Assembly (NCBI RefSeq): GCF_021650935.1
Contig: NZ_CP091244.1
Coordinates: 1,612,001-1,676,000, forward strand
Source of the DNA: Thiothrix winogradskyi
GTDB taxonomy: Bacteria > Pseudomonadota > Gammaproteobacteria > Thiotrichales > Thiotrichaceae
DNA: 64,000 nt
Reading direction: 5' to 3'
The position numbers and the translations under genes are program-made. The notes under the pieces were generated by a model. That model was not told the DNA's origin and did not search any database. It worked only from the letters and a program-made list of their open reading frames with translations. This document shows, one piece after another, positions 8,141-16,508 of this stretch (positions within the stretch are counted from its first letter, which is position 1; the number at the start of each line of letters is the position of its first letter).

Positions 8141-8582
8141 TAGTGATTGCCTGATATTAGTAATTAATAGAATGATGTGTATTTAATGGCGTTATTTTTT
8201 AAACAGTTTGAGTATTTTTGTTTTTTACGAAACTCATGTGGTGACCTCAGTACTCGAGTACTCGGAACAGTCAGCATCCACACAACCAACAAGCAGAGAC
8301 TGCCAATTTGGTTCGCCAAGCATTCCGCATATTCTGGGAGTGTCATACAAATCGTAAACACGCTACCGCCCTACCGCGTCGAAACCAGCATAGTGTCAGT
8401 CGCGTGTTGTTATGATTGGTATGGCGCGTATTGAGTTGTCGCCAACGTTTGACGAATTGCCTAAAACTCTATCATAAGTTGATGGTTGAATCCTATAAAT
8501 AAAACACACATCCACAGCAAAATACCGCCATTTTGGTGCGTGTGCTAACCTCAAACGAAGAACTCGTTTAGGAGAAAGCCCG
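8141..8582. other. Gene-poor gap with a possible toxin stub
   Basis: No supported full gene in 442 bp. ATG at 8421 starts a 19-codon frame (MARIELSPTFDELPKTLS, stop at 8477) that resembles the first residues of RelE/ParE-type toxins and may be a degraded copy. A good AGGAGA ribosome site for the Uma2 gene lies at 8571-8576. Confidence 0.3.
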
Positions 8583-9179
8583 ATGCCACCAGCACACCCA
8601 CACGATTATCTCAGCGTCGAAGACTACCTCGCAGGCGAACGCGAGAGCGAACAGCGATACGAATACGTTGAGGGAAAGGTGTACGCAAGGGCGGGAGCAA
8701 GCACCAACCATAACCGTATTTCAGGCAATTTGTATGCCTTGATCTGGAACCACCAGCGCGGTAAATCCTGTTTCCCGATGACCAGTGACATGCTGGTAAA
8801 AACCACCGCCAAGCGTTTTCGCTACCCCGATTTGATGGTGGTGTGCAACGATGACCCCTCGCCAGATACCTATGTCCGCGAAAGCCCGATTCTGATTGTG
8901 GAGGTGTTATCTGGCAGCGCCCACCGCAAAGATAAAACCGAAAAACGCGCCGAATACCTCGCCTTGCCCAGCCTGTTGGAATACGTGCTAATCGAGCAAG
9001 ACATTGCCGAAGTGGTGGTACAACGGCGCAGCGAGGCATGGCGTTCTACCTATTACTACCCCGGCTCAACCGTCACGCTGGAATCCATCGGCTTAACGGT
9101 CGCGGTCGAAGCGATTTACGAGCGCGTGGACAACGCCGACATGCGCGTGTTTTGGGCAGAATCAACCGCCAAAACGTAA
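8583..9179 (+). CDS. Uma2 family endonuclease
   Basis: 198 residues. DYLSVEDYLAGE and RYEYVEGKVYA at the start, RYPDLMVVC in the middle and ILIVEVLSGS afterwards give the PD-(D/E)xK nuclease core of Uma2/DUF820. The family is abundant in filamentous and gliding bacteria and its biological role is uncertain. The stop codon is the last base of the target duplication of the IS5 element that follows, so the protein is complete but its native 3' flank has been displaced by 1.27 kb. Confidence 0.85.
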   Translation: MPPAHPHDYLSVEDYLAGERESEQRYEYVEGKVYARAGASTNHNRISGNLYALIWNHQRGKSCFPMTSDMLVKTTAKRFRYPDLMVVCNDDPSPDTYVRESPILIVEVLSGSAHRKDKTEKRAEYLALPSLLEYVLIEQDIAEVVVQRRSEAWRSTYYYPGSTVTLESIGLTVAVEAIYERVDNADMRVFWAESTAKT

Positions 9180-10448
9180 GGGAACCTCTAAAAACCCGGC
9201 GTATTGCAACGGTTAGCGTTGGCCTATCGGCATTTTGTTAAAAAAACACCAACCCATCTCAATTTTTAGCACACCAAGCCACAATCAGGTTGTTTTTCCG
9301 CATTTTTGCTGTTTTTTCGGGAATTTCTCCATCAAATGGGCACAACTCCGCCCTCTCTGAGCGAACAGAGCCGACGCAGGTTATACACGGTTGCTTTGAT
9401 GCTGAGGCCGAATACTGCCCGTGCCAACCCAATGCTGCGGATGGCTTTGCCACCCATCGCACAGATTGACCCAAACACATGCTCAACCCGTGCGCGGGGT
9501 CTGGCGATGCGGGTGTTGCGGCGTTTCTGGCAGTCGGATTGCGGCTTGCCTTTCTTGGCTTTGTGCTGGATGTGTAACCGCCAGCTACCTTGGTTGAGGC
9601 GTTGTTCACGGGATTGGTCTTCATAACCTTTGTCCGCCCATACGTCACGGCTGGTGTTGGCTCGGTCAAGCACCGCTTCAAAATGGTTGGTGTCATGCTC
9701 TTTGGCGGTGCTGATGTGGCGTTTGCGGATGAGTTTGTATTTCCGATCGGCACTGATACTGAGTTTGTAGCCGTGGTAGCTTTTGCCGTGTTTTTTCGTC
9801 CAGCTTGCTTCCGTATCCTTTTGGCGACGTTGGCAGGTGTCCAGCCAGCGGGTGTTGCCGCTTGTTCCAACAGCGCTTTTTCTTCTTTGTGGAAATGTTG
9901 TTTAGGGGCTTCCACCAGCGTGGCATCGACGATTTGACCACCACGGGCAATAAAACCGTGTTGTTGTAATTGCCGTTGGACGGCATCAAACAGGGCATCC
10001 GCACCACCTGCCGCGCTGATCCGTTCACGGAATACCCACAAGGTATTGGCATCCGGGATCGTGCTGGAATGACGCAGGCCACAAAACCGTTGGAACGACA
10101 GCCGGTCAAGCAATTGGTATTCCAATGCCTCGTCCGACAGGTTGTACAGGTGTTGCAACACCAAGACCCGTACCATCAGTTCCGTTGGGTAGGGTGGACG
10201 GCCTCCTCGCTTGTCACTTGGGCGTGGGGCGATGTGGTCGATTTCTGCTGCCAAGGCGACAAAGTTGACGTGCTGGTTCAGCGTGGACAGCAGGTCGCCC
10301 TTGCGGTCGAGTTTCTGTTCACGCTCTTCGGCGGCAAACAGACTGGTTTTGATGGCACTTTTCTTGGGCATGGCTAGTAACGGGGCGGTGGCTCAGATGA
10401 GCATTTTCTCACATTTGTGTGGGTATCAGTGGGTTTTTAGAGGTTCCC
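9180..10448 (-). mobile_element. IS5-family insertion sequence with 4-bp target duplication
   Basis: Perfect 18-bp terminal inverted repeats (GGGAACCTCTAAAAACCC at 9180-9197 and its complement at 10431-10448) enclose one transposase gene. The flanks are GTAA at 9176-9179 and GTAA at 10449-10452, a 4-bp duplication typical of IS5. Intact ends and duplication indicate a recent insertion. Confidence 0.95.
9332..10371 (-). pseudogene. IS5-family transposase with one frame break
   Basis: The N-terminal part (MPKKSAIKTSLFAAEE...) runs from 10371 with the first catalytic Asp in QIVDATLVEAP. At about 9840 the frame must step back by one base: the other frame then reads QRRQKDTEASWTKKHGK, and later VWADKGYEDQ (second Asp) and RARVEHVFGS (Glu), ending at 9332. 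The span of 1040 nt plus one missing base gives 346 intact residues. No standard slippery heptamer is visible, so a real deletion or a consensus error is more likely than programmed frameshifting. Confidence 0.85.
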
Positions 10449-10461
10449 GTAAGCCTAATGG

Positions 10462-10523
10462 CTACTATTGATCGAACTTTTGTAGTATTGTTTCTACAAT
10501 GACTTAATGCAAGAGGTGTTGCC
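10462..10523 (+). promoter_or_regulatory. Operator/promoter of Phd-VapC module
   Basis: A palindrome TTGTAG-N8-CTACAA at 10480-10499 lies just before the antitoxin ribosome site (AAGAGG at 10511). Phd-type antitoxins bind such palindromes to repress their own operon (family knowledge). Confidence 0.5.
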
Positions 10524-10778
10524 ATGATCACAACGCTTTCCAGCCGCGAATTCAATCAGGATGCCAGCCGCGCCAAAAAAGCGGCACTCAACGGCCCGGT
10601 ATTCATCACCGACCGGGGCAAACCCGCCCATGTGTTACTCAGTATTGGAGAATACTTGCGCATTACCGGGCAGCAGGTAAGTATCGTTGACTTATTGGCA
10701 ATGCCAGCAGCGGCTGACATCGAATTCGAGCCACCGCGTTTGAGTGGCAAATTGTACCAGCCTGCGGAGTTACTTTAA
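10524..10778 (+). CDS. Phd/YefM-family antitoxin
   Basis: 84 residues. MITTLSSREFNQDASRAKKA, VFITDRGKPAHVLLSI and the conserved EYLRI segment are diagnostic of Phd/YefM. The N-terminal part dimerises and binds DNA; the acidic/aromatic tail (about 55-84) wraps the toxin. Its TAA overlaps the toxin ATG by one base, so the pair is coupled. Confidence 0.92.
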   Translation: MITTLSSREFNQDASRAKKAALNGPVFITDRGKPAHVLLSIGEYLRITGQQVSIVDLLAMPAAADIEFEPPRLSGKLYQPAELL

Positions 10779-11218
10779 TGTACGTCTTGGATACCAACGT
10801 GGTTTCCGAACTACGCAAAGCCAAAACCGGCAAGGCAGACCCGCACGTCGTCGCTTGGGCGCAAAGCGTGCCTACCACCGGCTTATTTGTGTCGGCAATC
10901 AGCATTTTGGAGCTGGAAACCGGCATCTTATTGCTGGAACGGCGTGATCCTACCCAAGGTGCAATGTTGCGCCAGTGGTTGGAAACCCAAGTGTTGCCCA
11001 GCTTTGCTGAGCGTGTGTTGGCAGTGGATACCGCCGTTGCGCGGCAATGTGCCAGCCTGCATGTGCCAGACCCGCGCTCAGATCGGGATGCACTGATTGC
11101 AGCAACCGCAATGGTTCACGGGATGACAGTTGCGACCCGCAATGTGGATGATTTCAAACCGACAGGCGTTGCGATAGTGAATCCGTGGATTTATGGCTCT
11201 GAGGATAGTGTCGGTTAA
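10778..11218 (+). CDS. vapC: VapC-type PIN toxin (FitB-like)
   Basis: 146 residues. MYVLDTNVVSELRK supplies the first Asp, ISILELETG the Glu, and DPRSDRDALIAATAMVHGMTVATRNVDDF the remaining acidic residues and the TRN-x2-DF motif. VapC proteins cut tRNA or rRNA with Mg2+ (family knowledge; the target here is unknown). It directly follows its antitoxin. Confidence 0.92.
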   Translation: MYVLDTNVVSELRKAKTGKADPHVVAWAQSVPTTGLFVSAISILELETGILLLERRDPTQGAMLRQWLETQVLPSFAERVLAVDTAVARQCASLHVPDPRSDRDALIAATAMVHGMTVATRNVDDFKPTGVAIVNPWIYGSEDSVG

Positions 11219-11256
11219 TGGCCATTATCGCGAATGGGCGGGTAAAGCGAACTCAC

Positions 11257-12135
11257 TTATTGATTTCCTTCGCTTGCCAGTAACTGGCGGCATTCTTCAA
11301 AGCGGGCAAGGTCTGCCGCGCTGGGTTGCGGGTAATCCATTTGCAGGGATTCCAGCGTTTTAACGATGGTTTCAGCCACAGCCACCCGCATGTAATCCTT
11401 GTTGTCCGCCGGGATCGCGTACCAAGGAGCCTGTTTATGTGAAGTGGCACGCAAGGCATCCTCGTAAGCCTGCATATAGGTATCCCAATGCTGGCGTTCC
11501 TTCACGTCACTGGGGGCAAATTTCCAGTTCTTATCCGGCTTGTCTAAGCGCTTGAGGAAACGCTTTTTCTGCTCATCACGCGACACATTCAGCCAGAATT
11601 TGAGGATCACCGTGCCGTTACGTGCCAGATGCTTTTCATGACCGCAGATGGATTCAAACCGGTCTGCCCACAGCGTATCGCGGTTCACTTCCGCTGGCAG
11701 GTTTTGTCCGCTCAGATATGCCGAGTGAACCCGTACTATCAGCACTTCCTCGTAATAGCTGCGGTTGAAAATGCCGATACGCCCACGTTCCGGCAAACAT
11801 TTGCTGGTACGCCACAGGAAATCGTGATCGAGTTCTTCTGCCGACGGTTGTTTGAAGGAAAACACCTGAAAGCCTGCCGGGTTGACACCACGGGTGACGG
11901 CACGGATAGTGCCATCCTTGCCTGCCGCATCCATCGCCTGAAAGATCAGCAGCAACGAATGCTTGTCATGGGCGTAGAACATTTGCTGAAGCTCGTCGAT
12001 GCGAGCCACCAGCTTTTCCAGATGTTTTTCCAGTTGTTTGTCATCAGCCACGTCTTGGGGCGGGCTGGATGGCACTGCGGATAGGTCGAAACTGCCGTCA
12101 AACGGCACGCAATAGGCGTTGGGAAACTCGAACAT
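11257..12135 (-). CDS. ppk2: Polyphosphate kinase 2 family protein
   Basis: 292 residues from ATG 12135 with GGTGGG upstream; a GTG at 12147 is an alternative. Walker A-like FQAMDAAGKDGTI, the lid Arg region KFWLNVSRDEQKKRFLKRL and IFNRSYYEEVLIVRVH are PPK2 hallmarks. The enzyme moves phosphate between polyphosphate and nucleotides. Subclass cannot be fixed from the sequence by eye. Polyphosphate use is common in filamentous sulfur bacteria. Confidence 0.92.
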   Translation of the reverse strand: MFEFPNAYCVPFDGSFDLSAVPSSPPQDVADDKQLEKHLEKLVARIDELQQMFYAHDKHSLLLIFQAMDAAGKDGTIRAVTRGVNPAGFQVFSFKQPSAEELDHDFLWRTSKCLPERGRIGIFNRSYYEEVLIVRVHSAYLSGQNLPAEVNRDTLWADRFESICGHEKHLARNGTVILKFWLNVSRDEQKKRFLKRLDKPDKNWKFAPSDVKERQHWDTYMQAYEDALRATSHKQAPWYAIPADNKDYMRVAVAETIVKTLESLQMDYPQPSAADLARFEECRQLLASEGNQ

Positions 12136-12193
12136 GCGGATACCCACCGTGTGTGAATTGTTACAGTATATAGTATAGCTGCGTGATTCCCCT

Positions 12194-12229
12194 GTGTATC
12201 AAAAGTTCTGGATATGTCGGATGGGCTAA
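12194..12229 (-). repeat. Copy 2 of the dispersed upstream element
   Basis: On the minus strand ATCCAGAACTTTTGATACAC, then AGGGG and ATCACGCA, matching 4521-4557 and its flank. TTGATA could be the -35 box for ppk2, with TATACT 19 bp downstream. Confidence 0.5.
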
Positions 12230-12261
12230 TTGCTGTGTTGAAGAAAAACGTTATTTAGGGC

Positions 12262-12290
12262 TTGACGCAAAAGCGCGTGCTACGTATAGT
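12262..12290 (+). promoter_or_regulatory. Promoter of the tRNA operon
   Basis: TTGACG (12262-12267), 17-bp spacer, TATAGT (12285-12290), then a GC-rich discriminator CGCGC. This is a near-consensus sigma-70 promoter with the discriminator expected for stringently controlled stable RNA genes. Confidence 0.8.
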
Positions 12291-12341
12291 TCGCGCTCTT
12301 GATTGAGGAACAGAATCAACGTATTCTACTTCTTTCAATGT

Positions 12342-12418
12342 CGGAATATAGCGCAGCCTGGTAGCGCACCTGTTTTGGGTACAGGGGGTCGGGGGTTCGA
12401 ATCCCTCTATTCCGACCA
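12342..12418 (+). tRNA. tRNA-Pro(TGG)
   Basis: 77 nt including encoded CCA. The acceptor pairs CGGAATA with TATTCCG; the anticodon loop TTTGGGT gives TGG. First of four tRNAs in the Pro-Arg-His-Leu cluster, whose gene content matches the enterobacterial argX-hisR-leuT-proM operon. Confidence 0.96.
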
Positions 12419-12440
12419 ATTAATTTTCGATTTCCTACTT

Positions 12441-12516
12441 GCGCCCGTAGCTCAATGGATAGAGCAACGGCCTTCTAAGCCGTAGGTTGCAGGTTCGAGC
12501 CCTGCCGGGCGCGCCA
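12441..12516 (+). tRNA. tRNA-Arg(TCT)
   Basis: 76 nt with CCA. Acceptor GCGCCCG/CGGGCGC is fully paired; anticodon loop CTTCTAA gives TCT. Confidence 0.96.
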
Positions 12517-12549
12517 TTTCGATGCCCCGCAGATGATAACGTTTTCCGT

Positions 12550-12626
12550 GGTGACTGTAGCTCAGTTGGTAGAGCACTGGATTGTGATTCCGGTGGTCGT
12601 GGGTTCGAGCCCCATCAGCCACCCCA
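12550..12626 (+). tRNA. tRNA-His(GTG)
   Basis: 77 nt counting the His-specific G-1 at 12550, opposite C73. The anticodon loop is TTGTGAT. The acceptor GTGACTG against CAGCCAC leaves an A4-C69 mismatch in an otherwise perfect stem, which is unusual. Confidence 0.94.
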
Positions 12627-12733
12627 CTTTTTTCCCGCTTCAAATATTATGCAAAAGCCAGATGGCTGTGTATAATCGCCTCCTTCGTGATTCTCGGTAA
12701 GGTTTGCTAACCGGAATCCGCAAATTGATACAT

Positions 12734-12818
12734 GCGAAAATGGCGGAATTGGTAGACGCACTGGTTTTAGGTACCAGCGCCGCAAGGCGTGAGAGTTCGA
12801 GTCTCTCTTTTCGCACCA
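12734..12818 (+). tRNA. tRNA-Leu(TAG)
   Basis: 85 nt with a long variable arm (GCGCCGCAAGGCGT) and CCA. Anticodon loop TTTAGGT gives TAG. Acceptor GCGAAAA pairs with TTTTCGC. It lies 71 bp before tig. Confidence 0.96.
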
Positions 12819-12889
12819 CTTTAAATCCTTGATTTTAATGATGATCTGCCCTGCATCGGTGGATGTGAGGCTTGTAACGAGGTTTTTAC

Positions 12890-14197
12890 ATGCAATTTTC
12901 TGTCGAAACAACCGGTAACATCGACCGCAAAATGACAGTGGCAGTTCCTGCCCAAAAAATCGACCAAGAAGTAGAAAAACGCCTGAAAGGCATGGTGGGC
13001 CGCGTCAAAATCGACGGTTTCCGCCCCGGCAAAGTGCCGTTTAGCGTGGTTAAAAAGCGCTATGAAGATGGCGTGCGTTACGAGGTGGTGGAAAAATTGC
13101 TGGGTTCTGCCTTCCAGGATGCAGCTAACCAAGAAAAATTGCGTGTGGCTGGTTTGCCTGAAATCGACCTGAAAACGATGGAAGCCGGTAAAGACCTTGA
13201 ATTCGTGGCAAGTTTCCAGATTTACCCGGAAGTGGTCATTGCAGGCGTTGAAACCCTGACCGTTACCCGTCCGGTGGCAGCGATTACGGATGCTGATCTC
13301 GACAAAATGATTGATGTTATCCGCAAGCAAAATCAGGAATGGAATGAAGTTGACCGTGCTGCTGCGGTGGGCGACATGGTAAACGTTGATTTCGATGGTT
13401 CTGTCGATGGCGAAGCATTTGAGGGTGGTGCTGCGGAAGATTACTCAGTCGAACTCGGCGCAGGTCGCATGTTGAAAGACTTTGAGGACGGTCTGGCTGG
13501 CATGAAAGCCGGTGAAGTGAAAACCATTGATGTGGCTTTCCCGGATACTTACCACGCAGAAAATCTGAAAGGCAAAACGGCACAATTCAAGCTGACCATG
13601 AAGCAAGTACGTGCTGCCACGTTGCCGGAAGTTGATACCGATTTCATCACCAAATTCGGCGTAGAAAGCGGTTCGGTGGATGATTTCCGTGCTGAGATCA
13701 AAAAGAATATGCAGCGTGAACTCGACACTGCCATCAAAACCCAGCTCAAGCAGCAGGTAATGGACGGCTTGGCGGAATTACACGCGATTGATATTCCTAA
13801 GTCACTGGTGAAGGAAGAAATCCGCTACGTTCGTGATGAGTTCTCGCAAAACACTGGCTCTCCGGCAGATAATATCCCCGACGAGTTGTTTGCGCCGCAA
13901 GCAGAGCGCCGCGTGAAGTTGGGTTTGATTGTGGGTGAAGTGATTCGCCAACACAGCCTGCAACGTGACCCTGCACGAGTGGAAGCCATGTTGGAAACCG
14001 TAGCTGCCAGCTATGAAGACCCGCAAGCGCTGAAAGACTACTACCGTGGCAACCGTCAAGCCATGCAGACCATCGAAGCAGCGGTAATGGAAGAAATGAT
14101 CGTTGAATGGGTCATGGCAAAAGCCACGGTCAACGACGAAACCCGCGATTTCGATAGCGTCATGAACCCTAAAAAGCCGGAGCAGGCACAAGCCTGA
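12890..14197 (+). CDS. tig: Trigger factor
   Basis: 435 residues. The N-terminal ribosome-binding domain has the signature FRPGKVP (about 44-50); the FKBP-type PPIase domain spans about 160-245 (GDMVNVDFDGSVDGEAFEGG); the rest is the helical chaperone domain. It binds nascent chains at the ribosome exit. It heads the usual tig-clpP-clpX-lon cluster, with 28 bp to clpP. Confidence 0.97.
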   Translation: MQFSVETTGNIDRKMTVAVPAQKIDQEVEKRLKGMVGRVKIDGFRPGKVPFSVVKKRYEDGVRYEVVEKLLGSAFQDAANQEKLRVAGLPEIDLKTMEAGKDLEFVASFQIYPEVVIAGVETLTVTRPVAAITDADLDKMIDVIRKQNQEWNEVDRAAAVGDMVNVDFDGSVDGEAFEGGAAEDYSVELGAGRMLKDFEDGLAGMKAGEVKTIDVAFPDTYHAENLKGKTAQFKLTMKQVRAATLPEVDTDFITKFGVESGSVDDFRAEIKKNMQRELDTAIKTQLKQQVMDGLAELHAIDIPKSLVKEEIRYVRDEFSQNTGSPADNIPDELFAPQAERRVKLGLIVGEVIRQHSLQRDPARVEAMLETVAASYEDPQALKDYYRGNRQAMQTIEAAVMEEMIVEWVMAKATVNDETRDFDSVMNPKKPEQAQA

Positions 14198-14225
14198 TTC
14201 CCGCACACAAATAAGGTAGGTTGTA

Positions 14226-14840
14226 ATGTTTGTAAGAAACCCAGATGAACCACGCGCTGTTGGTGTTCCTATGGTTATCGAGCAATCGGCTCGTGGCGAA
14301 CGCGCTTTTGACATTTACTCGCGCTTGTTGCGGGAACGGGTCATTTTCTGCGTGGGTGAAGTCGAAGATTACATGGCAAACCTGATTGTGGCGCAGTTGC
14401 TGTTCCTCGAATCCGAAAACCCTGAGAAAGATATTCACCTGTATATCAATTCTCCGGGTGGGGTGATTACCGCAGGCATGGCGATTTACGACACTATGAA
14501 GTTCATCAAGCCACAAGTCAGCACTTTGTGTATCGGTCAAGCAGCGAGCATGGGGGCGGTATTACTGGCGGCGGGTGAACCGGGTAAGCGTTTTGCACTG
14601 CCACATTCCCGCGTCATGATTCACCAGCCGTCAGGCGGGTCACGTGGGCAGGCGTCAGATATTGCGATTCAAGCCCGTGAAATCCTTAAGATGCGTGAAG
14701 TATTGAATAAGGTGTTGGCTGACCATACAGGGCAATCTGTTGAACGTATTGAGCAAGATACCGACCGTGACAATTTCATGGATGCGGTGGCAGCACGCGA
14801 ATACGGTTTGATCGATGAAGTCTTAACGGTTCGTACCTGA
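14226..14840 (+). CDS. clpP: ATP-dependent Clp protease proteolytic subunit
   Basis: 204 residues. Catalytic Ser in GQAASMGAVLLAAG, His in MIHQPSGG and the Asp region DTDRDNFMDAVAA are all present. It forms the tetradecameric protease that works with ClpX. A strong hairpin follows (14871-14900), so clpX probably has its own promoter as well. Confidence 0.97.
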   Translation: MFVRNPDEPRAVGVPMVIEQSARGERAFDIYSRLLRERVIFCVGEVEDYMANLIVAQLLFLESENPEKDIHLYINSPGGVITAGMAIYDTMKFIKPQVSTLCIGQAASMGAVLLAAGEPGKRFALPHSRVMIHQPSGGSRGQASDIAIQAREILKMREVLNKVLADHTGQSVERIEQDTDRDNFMDAVAAREYGLIDEVLTVRT

Positions 14841-14870
14841 TTTTTAGGTCGTAAGCGTCGCCTTTTATCT

Positions 14871-14900
14871 GAAAACAGCCTGTCTTGACAGGCTGTTTTC
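14871..14900 (+). terminator. Terminator-like hairpin after clpP
   Basis: Perfect inverted repeat AACAGCCTGTC-TTGACAGGCTGTT ending in TTTTC. Symmetric A and T runs could allow it to work on both strands. Confidence 0.7.
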
Positions 14901-15078
14901 GTATCTGGACAGGTGTTTTTCAGCAAAAGAAGCGTAAAATACTTGTAAAAGGCGAGTATTCTTGTCACAAGACAAGTTTATTAGAATAATATAGTTTGAA
15001 AGCAGTCATACGGACACAATATAGTCCTTTGGTTTATATCGTTGATGTGTCGTGAAGCGGCACAGGATAGAGGTTCTG

Positions 15079-16365
15079 ATGAGTAAAGATAGAAGAGGCG
15101 ATCACGATAGCGGCAAGCTGCTGTATTGCTCTTTCTGCGGAAAAAGCCAGCACGAAGTGCGTAAGCTGATCGCTGGCCCTTCGGTGTTCATTTGTGATGA
15201 ATGTGTGGATTTGTGCAATGACATCATTCAAGAGGAAATGCATACCGCGCAAGGGTCTGACGAACAATCTTCCCTGCCGACACCACGTGAACTCAAAGGC
15301 AACTTGGACGAGTACGTGATTGGTCAGGAACTGGCAAAGCGTGTGCTTTCAGTAGCGGTTTACAACCACTATAAGCGCTTGTACAAAAAAGGTAGCGGCA
15401 AAGATGATGTGGAGCTGGCGAAAAGCAATATCTTGCTGATTGGCCCGACGGGTAGCGGTAAAACCTTGCTGGCAGAAACGCTGGCACGTTTACTGAATGT
15501 GCCGTTCACGATTGCGGATGCCACGACCCTGACGGAAGCCGGTTATGTCGGTGAAGATGTGGAAAACATCATCCAGAAGTTGCTGCAAAAATGTGATTAC
15601 GATGTGGAAAAAGCCCAGACTGGCATTGTCTACATCGACGAAATTGACAAGATTTCCCGCAAAGCCGATAACCCTTCCATTACCCGTGATGTGTCTGGCG
15701 AAGGTGTACAGCAAGCCCTGTTGAAACTGATCGAAGGCACGGTAGCGTCTGTCCCCCCGCAAGGTGGGCGTAAGCATCCGCAGCAAGAGTTTTTGCAGGT
15801 CGATACCCGCAATATCCTGTTCATTGTGGGCGGTGCGTTTTCTGGTATGGATAAGGTCATCCGTCGCCGTACCGAAAAGGGCAGCATTGGTTTCTCGGCG
15901 AAGGTGAAATCACCCGAAGAAAGCCGCAGTTTCGGTGAAGTCATCAAAGACATCGAAGCGGAAGATTTGGTGCATTACGGTTTGATTCCAGAGTTCGTGG
16001 GGCGTTTGCCGGTGGTTGCCACCTTGGAAGAGCTGGATGAAACAGCCCTGGTGCAAATTCTCACCGAACCGCGCAATGCGTTAACCAAGCAATACGCCAA
16101 GTTGTTTGAAATGGAAGGTGCTGAATTGGTCTTCCGTGATGACGCTTTGCATTCGATTGCGCGTAAAGCGATGGAGCGCAAAACTGGGGCGCGTGGGTTG
16201 CGTTCTATTCTGGAAAAAATCTTGCTGGATACCATGTACGATTTGCCATCTGAGCAGAACGTCAGCAAGGTGGTGGTGGATGATGCCGTTGTCAAAGGCG
16301 AGTCCCAACCTTATCTGATCTATGAAAATGTCGAGCCGCAGCAACAACTAGCCGCAGGCGAATAA
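15079..16365 (+). CDS. clpX: Clp protease ATP-binding subunit ClpX
   Basis: 428 residues from ATG 15079, preceded by AGAGG; the GTG at 15052 extends the frame without support. The zinc-binding domain (CSFCGKSQ...CDECVDLC) is followed by Walker A GPTGSGKTLL, Walker B IVYIDEIDKI, the ClpP-contact IGF loop in KGSIGFSA, and the sensor-2 motif GARGLRSI. It unfolds ssrA-tagged and other substrates for ClpP. Confidence 0.97.
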   Translation: MSKDRRGDHDSGKLLYCSFCGKSQHEVRKLIAGPSVFICDECVDLCNDIIQEEMHTAQGSDEQSSLPTPRELKGNLDEYVIGQELAKRVLSVAVYNHYKRLYKKGSGKDDVELAKSNILLIGPTGSGKTLLAETLARLLNVPFTIADATTLTEAGYVGEDVENIIQKLLQKCDYDVEKAQTGIVYIDEIDKISRKADNPSITRDVSGEGVQQALLKLIEGTVASVPPQGGRKHPQQEFLQVDTRNILFIVGGAFSGMDKVIRRRTEKGSIGFSAKVKSPEESRSFGEVIKDIEAEDLVHYGLIPEFVGRLPVVATLEELDETALVQILTEPRNALTKQYAKLFEMEGAELVFRDDALHSIARKAMERKTGARGLRSILEKILLDTMYDLPSEQNVSKVVVDDAVVKGESQPYLIYENVEPQQQLAAGE

Positions 16366-16377
16366 CATTTATTTGAT

Positions 16378-16479
16378 CCCCTCACCCCAACCCCTCTCCT
16401 TCAGGGGGAGAGGGGCTAAGAAGTCATCTTTCCTGCTCCCCCTCGCCCCTTGAGGGAGAGGGGGCTGGGGGGTGAGGGG
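16378..16479. repeat. C-rich palindromic repeat between clpX and lon
   Basis: About 102 bp with ends CCCCTCACCCC and GGGGTGAGGGG and internal CCCCTCTCC/GGAGAGGGG pairing. A close relative, in opposite orientation, forms part of the coding sequence at 33081-33176. The G-rich arms may fold into hairpins in RNA and attenuate read-through into lon. Confidence 0.8.
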
Positions 16480-16508
16480 TTTCTTATCTGCCACAGTGAG
16501 TACTTATT

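Noticed and set aside
8177..8434. 85-codon plus-strand frame in the gap after the DUF262 gene
   Set aside because: No ribosome site, no family resemblance, and overlapped by an equally long frame on the other strand.
9259..9700. C-terminal part of the 370-codon frame of the IS5 transposase
   Set aside because: After about 9840 this frame loses family similarity; the catalytic Asp and Glu motifs continue in the -1 frame ending at 9332.
9690..9860. Programmed -1 frameshift in the IS5 transposase
   Set aside because: No X-XXY-YYZ slippery site is present at the break, and IS5-type transposases are usually one continuous frame.
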